A stretch of DNA of 64,000 bases, from NCBI RefSeq assembly GCF_000300335.1, contig NZ_AMRM01000010.1, positions 62,001-126,000 of the forward strand. Direction: 5' to 3'. Positions 1 through 7,704 of the stretch are shown here, in pieces (the first letter of the stretch is position 1; each line of letters begins with the position of its first letter). The stretch comes from Nitratireductor pacificus pht-3B. Its GTDB lineage: Bacteria; Pseudomonadota; Alphaproteobacteria; Rhizobiales; Rhizobiaceae. The notes under the pieces are model-generated. The model searched no databases. It saw only the letters and a list, made by a program, of their open reading frames with translations, and was not told the DNA's origin. Made by a program: the position numbers and the translations under genes.

Positions 1-699
1 GGCCTCGGCATGCCGCGCAATGCGAAGAAGGCCGCCGAATGGTATGCGAAGGCCGCCGAGCAGGGCGTTCCCGAGGCGCAGTTTCAATATGCGCTGATGC
101 TCATCGACGGCGATTTCGTTTCCCCGGACATGGACCGGGCCTTCAAGCTGATGCAGACGGCGGCCGATGGCGGCAACCGGCTCGCCCAGTTCAATCTGGC
201 GCAGATGATTGTCGACCGGCAGCCGGGTTTCGAAAGCGAGAGGCGCGCCGTGACCTATTATGAGCGCGCAGCCAAGGCAGGCCTCGCCGATGCGCAATAC
301 GCCATGTCCCAGGTCTACGCCAACGGCTTCGGCGGCAAGCAGGTGGACGAGAAGGAAGCTGAAGAATGGCTGAAGCGCGCCGCCACGCAGAATTTCGACA
401 CCGCCCAGCTTGACCTGGGCACGTGGCTGGTCGAGGGACGCGGCGGAACCCATGATCCGAAGGCCGGCTTCGGCTGGCTCAAGCGGGCGGCCGACGGCGG
501 CAATGTGGCCGCGCAGAACCGGCTCGCCAAGCTGTATAGGGCCGGCGTCGGCACCGACGCCAACATGATCGAAGCGGCCGCATGGTACATCTCGGCGCGC
601 CGCGCCGGCCTGATCGACCGTGAGATGGAAGGCTTCCTCGCCGGCCTGACGCCGGAGGAGATGAAGGAGGCGATCCAGCGGGCCAACCGCCTGCGCTGA
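1..699 (+). CDS. Sel1-repeat (TPR-like) protein, 3' part only
   Basis: The frame is open from base 1 and already lies inside a repeat, so the true start is upstream of the window. The visible 232 residues are successive Sel1-like repeats of about 36 residues with the usual pattern: AAEWYAKAAEQG, then an alternating AQxxLA helix pair, GVG/GRG turns, and AAAWYISARRAG near the end. Sel1 proteins are alpha-solenoid scaffolds for protein-protein contacts, often periplasmic and involved in envelope signalling. The signal peptide, if any, is not visible. It is followed by efp after a 108-base gap. The specific role is unknown. Confidence 0.85.
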   Translation, partial: GLGMPRNAKKAAEWYAKAAEQGVPEAQFQYALMLIDGDFVSPDMDRAFKLMQTAADGGNRLAQFNLAQMIVDRQPGFESERRAVTYYERAAKAGLADAQYAMSQVYANGFGGKQVDEKEAEEWLKRAATQNFDTAQLDLGTWLVEGRGGTHDPKAGFGWLKRAADGGNVAAQNRLAKLYRAGVGTDANMIEAAAWYISARRAGLIDREMEGFLAGLTPEEMKEAIQRANRLR

Positions 700-807
700 C
701 GTTTCGGCCCGCGGGATTCGCGCTTCGGCTTGCCTTGGCAGGCGTTTTATGGTCTTGGAAGCGCCAAATTGCGCGCCGATGCGCCAGGCACCTCAGGACG
801 ATCCAGC

Positions 808-1371
808 ATGAAAATCAACGGCAACGAAATCCGCCCCGGCAACGTCATCGAACACAATGGCGGCCTCTGGGTCGCGGTCAAGACCAACGCGGTGAAGCCC
901 GGCAAGGGCGGCGCCTACAACCAGGTCGAACTCAAGAACCTCATCGACGGGACCAAGCTCAACGAGCGGTTCCGCGCCGCCGAGACCGTCGAGAAGGTCC
1001 GCCTCGAGCAGAAGGATTTCACCTTCCTCTACGAGCAGGACCAGGCGCTGGTGTTCATGGATTCAGAATCCTACGAGCAGCTCGAGCTGCAGAAGGACTT
1101 CGTCGGCGACCGCGCCGCCTTCCTGCAGGACGGCATGACCGTCACCGTCGAGCTCTACGAGGAAAAGCCGATCGGCATCTCCCTGCCGGATCAGGTGACG
1201 CTCGAGGTCGTCGAGGCGGACCCGGTGGTCAAGGGCCAGACGGCGGCTTCATCCTACAAGCCGGCCGTGATGGAAAATGGCGTCCGCGTCATGGTTCCGC
1301 CCTTCATCTCCGCCGGCGAGAAGATCGTCGTCGACACCAATGAGATCACCTATCTGCGCCGCGGCGAATAA
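808..1371 (+). CDS. efp: Translation elongation factor P
   Basis: 187 residues, the normal EF-P length. EF-P binds ribosomes stalled at consecutive prolines, between the P and E sites, and speeds peptide-bond formation. The N-terminal KOW-like domain contains the tip loop [11 protein letters not shown] with Lys33, the residue that EpmA-type enzymes beta-lysylate; the two OB folds follow. An in-frame extension upstream to position 730 exists, but family length and the sequence [14 protein letters not shown] fix the ATG at 808, preceded by an AGGA-type ribosome binding site. suhB follows 50 bases downstream. Confidence 0.97.
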   Translation: MKINGNEIRPGNVIEHNGGLWVAVKTNAVKPGKGGAYNQVELKNLIDGTKLNERFRAAETVEKVRLEQKDFTFLYEQDQALVFMDSESYEQLELQKDFVGDRAAFLQDGMTVTVELYEEKPIGISLPDQVTLEVVEADPVVKGQTAASSYKPAVMENGVRVMVPPFISAGEKIVVDTNEITYLRRGE

Positions 1372-1421
1372 GCCCGGCGCATTGATCCCCCAGCACGCCC
1401 AGACAGACGAAAGCAGATTTC

Positions 1422-2216
1422 ATGGCCCGTTCGGCGCTCATCAATGTCATGGTTCAGACCGCGATGAAGGCGGGCCGCTCCCTGTCGCGCGACTTCGGCG
1501 AGGTCCAGAACCTGCAGGTCTCGCTGAAAGGACCCGGCGACTATGTCAGCCAGGCAGACCGCAAGGCTGAAGAAATCATCTACAACGAGCTGTCGCGCGC
1601 CCGCCCCGGCTATTCCTTCCTGATGGAGGAGGGCGGCTCGGTGGAAGGCGACGATCCGCAGCACCGCTGGATCGTCGATCCGCTCGACGGCACGACCAAC
1701 TTCCTGCACGGCATCCCCGTCTTCGCCATCTCGATCGCTCTGGAGCGCCAGGGCCAGCTCGTCGCCGGCGTCATCTACAACCCGGCCATGGACGAGCTTT
1801 ACACCGCCGAGCGCGGCGGCGGCGCGTTCCTTAACGACCGGCGTCTGCGCGTCGCCGCGCGCAGCAAGCTCTCCGACGCGGTCATCGGCACCGGCATCCC
1901 GCATCTGGGCCGGGGGCACCATGGCAACGCCCTGCTCGACCTGCGCAACGTGATGGGCGAGACCGCCGGCATCCGCCGCCTCGGATCGGCCGCGCTCGAT
2001 CTAGCCTATGTCGCCGCGGGCCGCATGGACGGCTTCTGGGAAGACACGCTGGCCCCCTGGGACATGGCCGCGGGCATCGTCATGGTGCGCGAGGCCGGCG
2101 GCTTCGTGACCGACCGCGACGGCGGCGGCAAGATCTTCGAGACCGGCAAGGTCGTTGCGGGCAACGAGGCAATCCACCGTTCCCTGCTGAAGACGCTGGC
2201 CAAGCAGGGCCGCTAG
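1422..2216 (+). CDS. suhB: Inositol-1-monophosphatase family protein
   Basis: 264 residues, typical of the Mg-dependent, Li-sensitive inositol monophosphatase family, which dephosphorylates inositol-1-phosphate and related sugar phosphates; in enterobacteria SuhB also joins the rRNA antitermination complex. The metal-binding motif WIVDPLDGTTNF (Asp86, Asp89), the EE pair at 69-70 and the C-terminal WDMAAG motif are all present. It sits just downstream of efp, probably co-transcribed. The physiological substrate cannot be told from sequence. Confidence 0.93.
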   Translation: MARSALINVMVQTAMKAGRSLSRDFGEVQNLQVSLKGPGDYVSQADRKAEEIIYNELSRARPGYSFLMEEGGSVEGDDPQHRWIVDPLDGTTNFLHGIPVFAISIALERQGQLVAGVIYNPAMDELYTAERGGGAFLNDRRLRVAARSKLSDAVIGTGIPHLGRGHHGNALLDLRNVMGETAGIRRLGSAALDLAYVAAGRMDGFWEDTLAPWDMAAGIVMVREAGGFVTDRDGGGKIFETGKVVAGNEAIHRSLLKTLAKQGR

Positions 2217-2217
2217 C

Positions 2218-2250
2218 CCCGTTCGGCGTTTCAACGGCATCTCGAACGGG
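2218..2250. terminator. Hairpin after suhB, possible terminator
   Basis: Eight-base arms CCCGTTCG and CGAACGGG with a 17-base loop begin one base after the suhB stop codon. No T-run follows, so intrinsic termination is doubtful. The remainder of the 236-base gap up to 2453 is AT-richer around 2340-2420 and probably holds the promoter of the next gene; I see no convincing -35/-10 pair. Confidence 0.3.
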
Positions 2251-2452
2251 TCTGGGATCTGAGAGCGGGAACCGGCCCATGCTTCCCGTCGAACGGGCGA
2301 GGCGCGCAACCCCGGATCGCACATGTCTGCTGCAGGTTAAGTCTGTATAGACGGTTCCTGTGCCTCACTTTCAATTTCGTCATATTTGCGATTAGGATCG
2401 GCGCTATCAGGAATCACTGCATGTTCTGCGTTGCAACGCACATGAGGAGCAG

Positions 2453-3463
2453 ATGGCCTTGCTGAAATCGCGGGAGGATGACGAACCGTCCATCGGGGCC
2501 GAATACGACCCCCACACGCTGTCCAGCCCTCAGGTCTTTCTCTACTCGATGCTGGTGTTCCTTGCGATCGCCGGCTTCGTCGCGGCGATCCTCTACCGGC
2601 AGATCGCTTCGGCCTTCCAGACCAATCCCGGTCTCAACGGCCTGATCCTCGGCGTTCTGCTGATCGGCATCCTGCTCGCCTTCCTGCAGGTCACCCGCCT
2701 TTTCCGCGAAGTGCGCTGGGTCAACTCGTTCCGCATGGGCTCGGATGCATCCGACCCGGTGCTCCTGGCGCCCATGAAGGCACTGCTGAGCCGCTCCTCC
2801 ACCATGGCGCTGTCGACCGCCTCGATGCGCTCGATCCTCGATTCCATCGCCACCCGGCTCGACGAGAGCCGCGACATCTCGCGCTACCTGATCGGTCTTC
2901 TGGTCTTTCTCGGCCTGCTCGGCACCTTCTGGGGCCTCCTTCAGACCATCGGCTCGATCGGCGACACGATCCAGTCGCTCGATCCCGCCTCGGGCAATGC
3001 CAACGACGTGCTCGATGCGCTCAAGTCCGGCCTGTCGGCACCGCTCGACGGGATGGGAACGGCGTTCTCCTCATCGCTCTTCGGCCTTTCCGGCTCGCTC
3101 GTTCTCGGCTTTCTCGACCTGCAGGCCGGCCGGGCGCAGAACCGGTTCTACACCGAGCTGGAAAACTGGCTGTCTTCCGTGACGGATCTCGGCTCCGACT
3201 TCGCGGAGGGCCGCAACGGCGCTTCGGACGAGATGCAGGCGCTGGCCGACAAGCTGCGCAGCGTGCAGGAGAGTGGCGGCGCCAATCCGCGCCTCGCCGC
3301 CTCGATGGCCAATCTGGCCGAAGGAATCTCCGGCCTGGTGAAGAACATGCGCCAGGAACAGCAGATGATGCGCGACTGGGTCGAGGCCCAGGCCGAGGAA
3401 CAGAAGGCGATGCGCTCGACGCTGGAGAAGATCGCCACATCGCTGAGAAAGCGGGACGGCTGA
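2453..3463 (+). CDS. MotA/TolQ/ExbB-like proton channel protein
   Basis: 336 residues of inner-membrane protein. Predicted membrane segments lie at about residues 28-49, 62-82, 145-170 and 203-223, with a large cytoplasmic loop between the second and third, the topology of MotA. The GLLGTFWGLLQTI stretch in the third segment is the conserved core of the MotA/TolQ/ExbB family. The C-terminus (from about 235) is a charged, probably coiled-coil cytoplasmic tail. One base separates it from a MotB/OmpA-like partner, so the two probably form a proton-driven stator. No flagellar, Tol or Ton genes are nearby, so the driven machine is unknown. Confidence 0.85.
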   Translation: MALLKSREDDEPSIGAEYDPHTLSSPQVFLYSMLVFLAIAGFVAAILYRQIASAFQTNPGLNGLILGVLLIGILLAFLQVTRLFREVRWVNSFRMGSDASDPVLLAPMKALLSRSSTMALSTASMRSILDSIATRLDESRDISRYLIGLLVFLGLLGTFWGLLQTIGSIGDTIQSLDPASGNANDVLDALKSGLSAPLDGMGTAFSSSLFGLSGSLVLGFLDLQAGRAQNRFYTELENWLSSVTDLGSDFAEGRNGASDEMQALADKLRSVQESGGANPRLAASMANLAEGISGLVKNMRQEQQMMRDWVEAQAEEQKAMRSTLEKIATSLRKRDG

Positions 3464-3464
3464 C

Positions 3465-4496
3465 ATGGCGCTGGCCCGAGGGCGGCGTACCGACCGCCGC
3501 GTCGACTACTGGCCGGGCTTCGTCGATGCGATGGCGACGCTGCTGCTTGCCATCATGTTCCTCCTGTCCGTGTTCGTGCTGGCGCAGTATTTCCTCAGCC
3601 AGGAAATCACCGGCAAGGATGCCGTCCTCGACCGGCTGAACACCCAGATCAACGAGCTGACGCAGCTTCTGGCGCTGGAGCAGGCCAACACGCAGGACGC
3701 TGAGGACGCGCTGGCCAATCTGCGCGCCTCGCTGGAAGAAGCCCAGTCCGAGAAGTCGCGGCTGGAGCAGATCCTGGCCAGCGGCACGGGGCAGAGCGAG
3801 GAGGCGGCCGCCCGCATCGGCGCGCTGAGCGGTGAACTGGAGACGGAGCGCCAGCTCAGCCAGCGCGCCATGTCGCAGGTCGAACTGCTCAACCAGCAGA
3901 TCTCCGCCCTGCGCAAGCAGATCGGCGCGCTGGAGGCGGCGCTGGAGACCTCCGAGAGACGCGACAGGGAATCCAACACCAAGATCGCTGATCTCGGGCG
4001 CCGGCTGAACGTCGCGCTCGCCCAGCGTGTGCAGGAACTCAACCGCTACCGCTCGGATTTCTTCGGCCGGCTGCGCGAAATCCTCTCCGACCGCGAGAAC
4101 ATCCGCATCGTCGGCGACCGCTTCGTCTTCCAGTCGGAGGTGCTGTTCCCGTCCGGCGCAACGGAGATCAACCCGAACGGCCAGACGGAGATGCGCAAGC
4201 TCGCCGAGGCGATCCTCGAATTGCAGAAGGAAATCCCCCCGGAGATCAACTGGGTGCTGCGCGTCGACGGCCACACCGACGACGTGCCGCTGTCCGGCAC
4301 GGGACGCTTCCGCGATAACTGGGAGCTTTCCACCGCCCGCGCCACGGCGGTCGTGAAATACCTGATCGAGAACGGCGTGCCGGCCAACAGGCTTGTCGCC
4401 GCCGGCTTCGGCGAGTTTCAGCCCCTCGACCCGGCGGACACGCCCGAGGCCCGTGGCAGGAACCGCCGCATCGAGCTGAAGCTGACCGAGCGCTGA
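3465..4496 (+). CDS. MotB/OmpA-like peptidoglycan-binding protein
   Basis: 343 residues. A single membrane helix at about 18-40 (GFVDAMATLLLAIMFLL) carries Asp21 at the position of the proton-carrying Asp of MotB. A long coiled coil follows (about 45-190, rich in EQANTQDAEDALANL-type heptads), then a C-terminal OmpA domain with the peptidoglycan-binding signature LRVDGHTDDVP and the ending GRNRRIELKL. It is the cell-wall-anchored half of a proton channel with the preceding gene, whose stop lies one base before this ATG. The coiled coil is much longer than in flagellar MotB. Exact function unknown. Confidence 0.85.
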   Translation: MALARGRRTDRRVDYWPGFVDAMATLLLAIMFLLSVFVLAQYFLSQEITGKDAVLDRLNTQINELTQLLALEQANTQDAEDALANLRASLEEAQSEKSRLEQILASGTGQSEEAAARIGALSGELETERQLSQRAMSQVELLNQQISALRKQIGALEAALETSERRDRESNTKIADLGRRLNVALAQRVQELNRYRSDFFGRLREILSDRENIRIVGDRFVFQSEVLFPSGATEINPNGQTEMRKLAEAILELQKEIPPEINWVLRVDGHTDDVPLSGTGRFRDNWELSTARATAVVKYLIENGVPANRLVAAGFGEFQPLDPADTPEARGRNRRIELKLTER

Positions 4497-4578
4497 CGCT
4501 CTCCCTTTCACGCCTTTCCCAACTTGCGAAGCCGACCGACTTCGTGTCCCTTGCCCGCGTCTGCAATTGAGGTGTCTC

Positions 4579-6063
4579 ATGTCCTTCCGGAAACTCGATG
4601 AACTCGGCCACAGGCTCGCTGCCCTGGAGCATGCGCTGGCCATTCTTGGCGCCGATGAGGCGACACACATGGCGCCTGGCGGCGGCGAGGCGCGCGCCGA
4701 GGCGATGTCGGCGCTGGCCGGCATGGCGCATCGTCAGGCGAGCGCGCCCGAGATCGGCGACTGGATATCCGCCGCCGAGACAGAAGACCTCAATCCCGAG
4801 CAGCAGACGGCCGTCGCCGAGTTCCGCCGTCACTACGTCAACCTGACCGCGCTGCCGACGGAGTTCGTCGAGCGCCAGACCCGGACGCGCATGCGCTGCG
4901 AGCAGCTCTGGCGCGACCTGCGCGCGAAGGGAGACTGGGCTGGTTTCCTGCCGGCACTGGAAGGCGTGATCGAGCTTGCCCGCGAGGAAGCCTCCCTGCG
5001 GGCCGGCGTGCTCGGCCTCTCCCCCTACGATGCCCTGATGGAGCAGTTCGATCCCGGCAACCGCGTTGCCGATATCGCCCCGGTGTTCGCCGAACTCAAA
5101 GCCTTTCTGGTCGATTTCGTTCCGAAGGCCCTCGAAGTCCAGGAAAGGCGCCGCGAAAAGCACCCGCTGCGTCCCCTGTCCGGCAACTACCCGATCGAGC
5201 GGCAGCGGGAACTCGGCCTCGCCATGATGACCGCCGTCGGTTTCGACCTGACGCGCGGCAGCCTGTCCGTCTCGCATCACCCCTTCTGCGGCGGCGTGCC
5301 GACAGATGTGCGCATCACGACCCGTTACCGGACCACCGAGTTCCTGTCCTCGCTGATGGGCATCCTGCACGAGACCGGCCACGCGCTCTACGAGCAGAAC
5401 CTGCCGCGCCAATGGGCCCACTGGCCGCTCGGCAAGGCGCGCGGCATGGCGATGCACGAGAGCCAGAGCCTGTTCGTCGAGAAGCAGATCGGCCGCAATC
5501 CCGCCTTCTGGGAGTGGGCGCTGCCCGTGGTGGAAAAGCACCTTGGAGAGGCGTGGTCGAAGGACGAGATCCTCGCCCATGTGCATCATGTGGAGCGCGG
5601 GCTGATCCGCGTCGATGCCGACGAGGTCACCTATCCGCTGCACGTCATCCTGCGCTTCGAGCTGGAGCAGGATCTGATTTCCGGCGCGCTCGAGGCGCGC
5701 GACCTGCCGGAAGCCTGGGACCAGAAGATGCGCGACTATCTCGGCCTGTCGACCATCGACGCGCCGCAGGACGGCCCCATGCAGGACGTGCACTGGCCCT
5801 CCGCCGCCTTCGGCTATTTCCCCTCCTACACGCTGGGCGCCATGATCGCCGCGCAGCAATGGGCGGCGATCGAGAAGGAGATTCCAGACGTTGAGGCGCA
5901 GTTCGCCAAGGGGCAGTTCGACGCCGTCAATGCGTGGCGGAACGACCGGGTCTGGTCGCAGGCCTCGCTCTGGTCGACGCCCGAGCTGATCGAACGGGCG
6001 ACGGGCGAACCGCTCAACGCGGCGCATTTCACGGCCCATCTGGAGGCGCGCTACGGCGGCTGA
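4579..6063 (+). CDS. Carboxypeptidase, M32 family (thermostable carboxypeptidase Taq-like)
   Basis: 494 residues, normal for M32 metallo-carboxypeptidases, which remove C-terminal residues from peptides in the cytoplasm. The zinc site HETGH lies at residues 264-268 and the third ligand is Glu294 in the HESQS motif, both diagnostic of the family. A TTG four codons upstream is in frame, but the ATG at 4579 gives the standard N-terminus MSFRKLDELGHRL. It follows the channel pair by 82 bases. Likely role: peptide turnover. Confidence 0.95.
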   Translation: MSFRKLDELGHRLAALEHALAILGADEATHMAPGGGEARAEAMSALAGMAHRQASAPEIGDWISAAETEDLNPEQQTAVAEFRRHYVNLTALPTEFVERQTRTRMRCEQLWRDLRAKGDWAGFLPALEGVIELAREEASLRAGVLGLSPYDALMEQFDPGNRVADIAPVFAELKAFLVDFVPKALEVQERRREKHPLRPLSGNYPIERQRELGLAMMTAVGFDLTRGSLSVSHHPFCGGVPTDVRITTRYRTTEFLSSLMGILHETGHALYEQNLPRQWAHWPLGKARGMAMHESQSLFVEKQIGRNPAFWEWALPVVEKHLGEAWSKDEILAHVHHVERGLIRVDADEVTYPLHVILRFELEQDLISGALEARDLPEAWDQKMRDYLGLSTIDAPQDGPMQDVHWPSAAFGYFPSYTLGAMIAAQQWAAIEKEIPDVEAQFAKGQFDAVNAWRNDRVWSQASLWSTPELIERATGEPLNAAHFTAHLEARYGG

Positions 6064-6116
6064 GCGCCGTCGGCCGGGGCACGGATGGACTTGTCAGGCA
6101 AGGCTGCTTCGGCGCA

Positions 6117-6809
6117 ATGTCCGCCATCATGACAGTGACCGCGCCAGAGACCGATTCCCCTTCCACCGTCGCCACGGTGGCCGACGCCATCACCGCCGCC
6201 GTGCGCGGCGGACGGCTGGTGCCCGGCCAGCGCCTGACGGAGAATGCGTTCACCGCCCGCCTCGGCGTTTCCCGTTCATCCGTGCGCGAGGCATTCCGCC
6301 AGCTCGCCGCCGACGGGCTCCTGGTCGCCGAACCCCATCGCGGCGTCACCGTTCGCCAGCTGTCCCGCGGCGAGGTCGACAATCTCTTCGCCGTGCGCGG
6401 CGCGCTCGAAACCCTTGCCGTGCAACTGGCCCTGCCGACGCTCCATGCCGCGCCGGGGCCGCTCATTGCCTTGCAGGCGGAGCTCGACGCGGCGGCGGAA
6501 GCAGGCGAAATGGCCCGGTTCTCGGATCTCAACGGCCGCTATCATCTCCTGTTTCGCCGGAACGCGGGAAATCCGCTCCTGGACGAGACGCTGACCCGCC
6601 TCCTGAATTCGCTCTATTGGTTGCAGTTTCGCGTCATGGTGGACAGCACCGACGTGTTCGAGACCAATCGCCAGCATCAGCACCTCACCGCCTGCATCGC
6701 AGCCGCGGACGCGGCTAGCGCCGAAGCCGCCATGCGGGAGCATGTCGAGACGGCGCGCCTGCTGATACAATCCCTGCCCGACGACCATTTCGCGCCGGAT
6801 CCACGCTGA
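6117..6809 (+). CDS. GntR-family regulator, FCD (FadR) subgroup
   Basis: 230 residues: an N-terminal winged helix-turn-helix (about 18-85; LGVSRSSVREAFRQLAADGLL is the recognition region) and an all-helical FCD effector domain (about 95-220) with the conserved Asp/His positions expected of metal-dependent ligand binding. FCD regulators usually control adjacent catabolic genes and respond to organic acids. It lies 89 bases upstream of a nitroreductase-fold gene on the same strand, and the gap contains a FadR-type operator (6859-6869), so it probably controls that gene and perhaps itself. ATG at 6117 is preferred; a second ATG at 6129 is possible. Confidence 0.9.
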   Translation: MSAIMTVTAPETDSPSTVATVADAITAAVRGGRLVPGQRLTENAFTARLGVSRSSVREAFRQLAADGLLVAEPHRGVTVRQLSRGEVDNLFAVRGALETLAVQLALPTLHAAPGPLIALQAELDAAAEAGEMARFSDLNGRYHLLFRRNAGNPLLDETLTRLLNSLYWLQFRVMVDSTDVFETNRQHQHLTACIAAADAASAEAAMREHVETARLLIQSLPDDHFAPDPR

Positions 6810-6858
6810 CCGGCGCCCCTGTGGCGACGGACCTTGACGGATGCGCAAATCTCTAGGA

Positions 6859-6869
6859 TTGTCGGACAA
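6859..6869. promoter_or_regulatory. Predicted FCD/GntR operator
   Basis: TTGTCGGACAA fits the FadR-subfamily operator pattern TNGTNNNACNA exactly. A related half-site, CAGACAA, follows within 10 bases. The site lies about 30 bases upstream of the ATG at 6899, directly after the FCD-type regulator gene, a good place for repression of the downstream reductase. Inference from pattern and context only. Confidence 0.5.
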
Positions 6870-6898
6870 AATTATCAGACAAATTTGAGGAGACCCTC

Positions 6899-7588
6899 AT
6901 GACCGCGCACATGACCAAGGAATACCGCCCCATTCCGCTGCCCGACTTCCAGGAGATTCCCGTCGAGGAGATGCGCGCCCGGGCCAAGGCGTTCTACGAG
7001 GAAATCCGCACCCGCCATACGGTCCGCGACTTTTCCACGCGCCCGGTGCCGCGCGACATCATCGAGACCTGCATCCTGGCCGCCGGCACGGCGCCCAACG
7101 GCGCCAATCACCAGCCCTGGCATTTCGCCGTCATCGGCGACCCGGCGCTCAAGAAGCAGATCCGCGAAGCGGCTGAAATCGAGGAGAAGACCTTTTACGA
7201 AGGCCGTGCCGGCGAAGAATGGCTACAGGCGCTGGCGCCCCTCGGCACCGACGCCAACAAGCCTTTTCTCGAGGAAGCCCCCTGGCTGATCTGCATCTTC
7301 GGCGAGCGCAAGAGCCGTTCGGCGGACGGCGTCGCGCGCAAGAACTACTACGTGCCCGAATCCGTCAGCATCGCCACGGGCTTCCTGATCGCCGCCCTGC
7401 ACCGGGCAGGCCTTGCGACCCTGACCCACACGCCCAACCCGATGAGCTTCCTCAACGAACTGTGCGGCCGCCACCCGCACGACAAGCCCTACATCCTGAT
7501 GGTCGTCGGCTACCCCAGGGAAGACGCAACCATTCCGACCCACGCCATCGAGAAGAAGCCCCTCGAGGAGATCGCCACGTTCCTGTAG
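6899..7588 (+). CDS. Nitroreductase-fold flavoprotein resembling iodotyrosine deiodinase
   Basis: 229 residues of the FMN-dependent nitroreductase superfamily. The N-terminal FMN-binding region ([10 protein letters not shown], about 37-46), [12 protein letters not shown] (63-74) and the C-terminal VVGYP motif are present. Compared from memory with animal iodotyrosine deiodinase, the resemblance runs along the whole catalytic domain, including [18 protein letters not shown]. The three lid residues that clamp the amino-acid part of halotyrosine in that enzyme have counterparts here: Glu96, Tyr100 (EKTFY) and Lys121 (NKPFLEEAP). The likely activity is reductive dehalogenation of halotyrosine or a related phenol; general nitro/quinone reduction is the alternative. 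Probably controlled by the adjacent GntR protein. Confidence 0.8.
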   Translation: MTAHMTKEYRPIPLPDFQEIPVEEMRARAKAFYEEIRTRHTVRDFSTRPVPRDIIETCILAAGTAPNGANHQPWHFAVIGDPALKKQIREAAEIEEKTFYEGRAGEEWLQALAPLGTDANKPFLEEAPWLICIFGERKSRSADGVARKNYYVPESVSIATGFLIAALHRAGLATLTHTPNPMSFLNELCGRHPHDKPYILMVVGYPREDATIPTHAIEKKPLEEIATFL

Positions 7589-7630
7589 AGCGTCAAAGCG
7601 TTTTGCAGTCAGGTGGAATCGCCTGATGCC
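7589..7630. repeat. Short dispersed palindromic repeat
   Basis: Starts at the stop codon of the preceding gene and includes the inverted repeat TCAGG/CCTGA at 7609-7626 preceded by GCGTCAAAGCGTTTTG. This resembles a common intergenic repeat of Hyphomicrobiales. The rest of the gap between the two convergent genes (to 7704) shows no gene and no clear terminator. Confidence 0.4.
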
Positions 7631-7704
7631 CGCACAAACGCGGTAGAACGATGCGATAGACCCGTTCAGCGTTTTCCTGAAATAATGGACCGGTCCGGTC
7701 GGGC

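Noticed and set aside
3021-6039. Two long minus-strand frames opposite the MotB-like and M32 genes
   Set aside because: The plus-strand genes carry clear motifs (OmpA domain, HETGH); the reverse frames have none.
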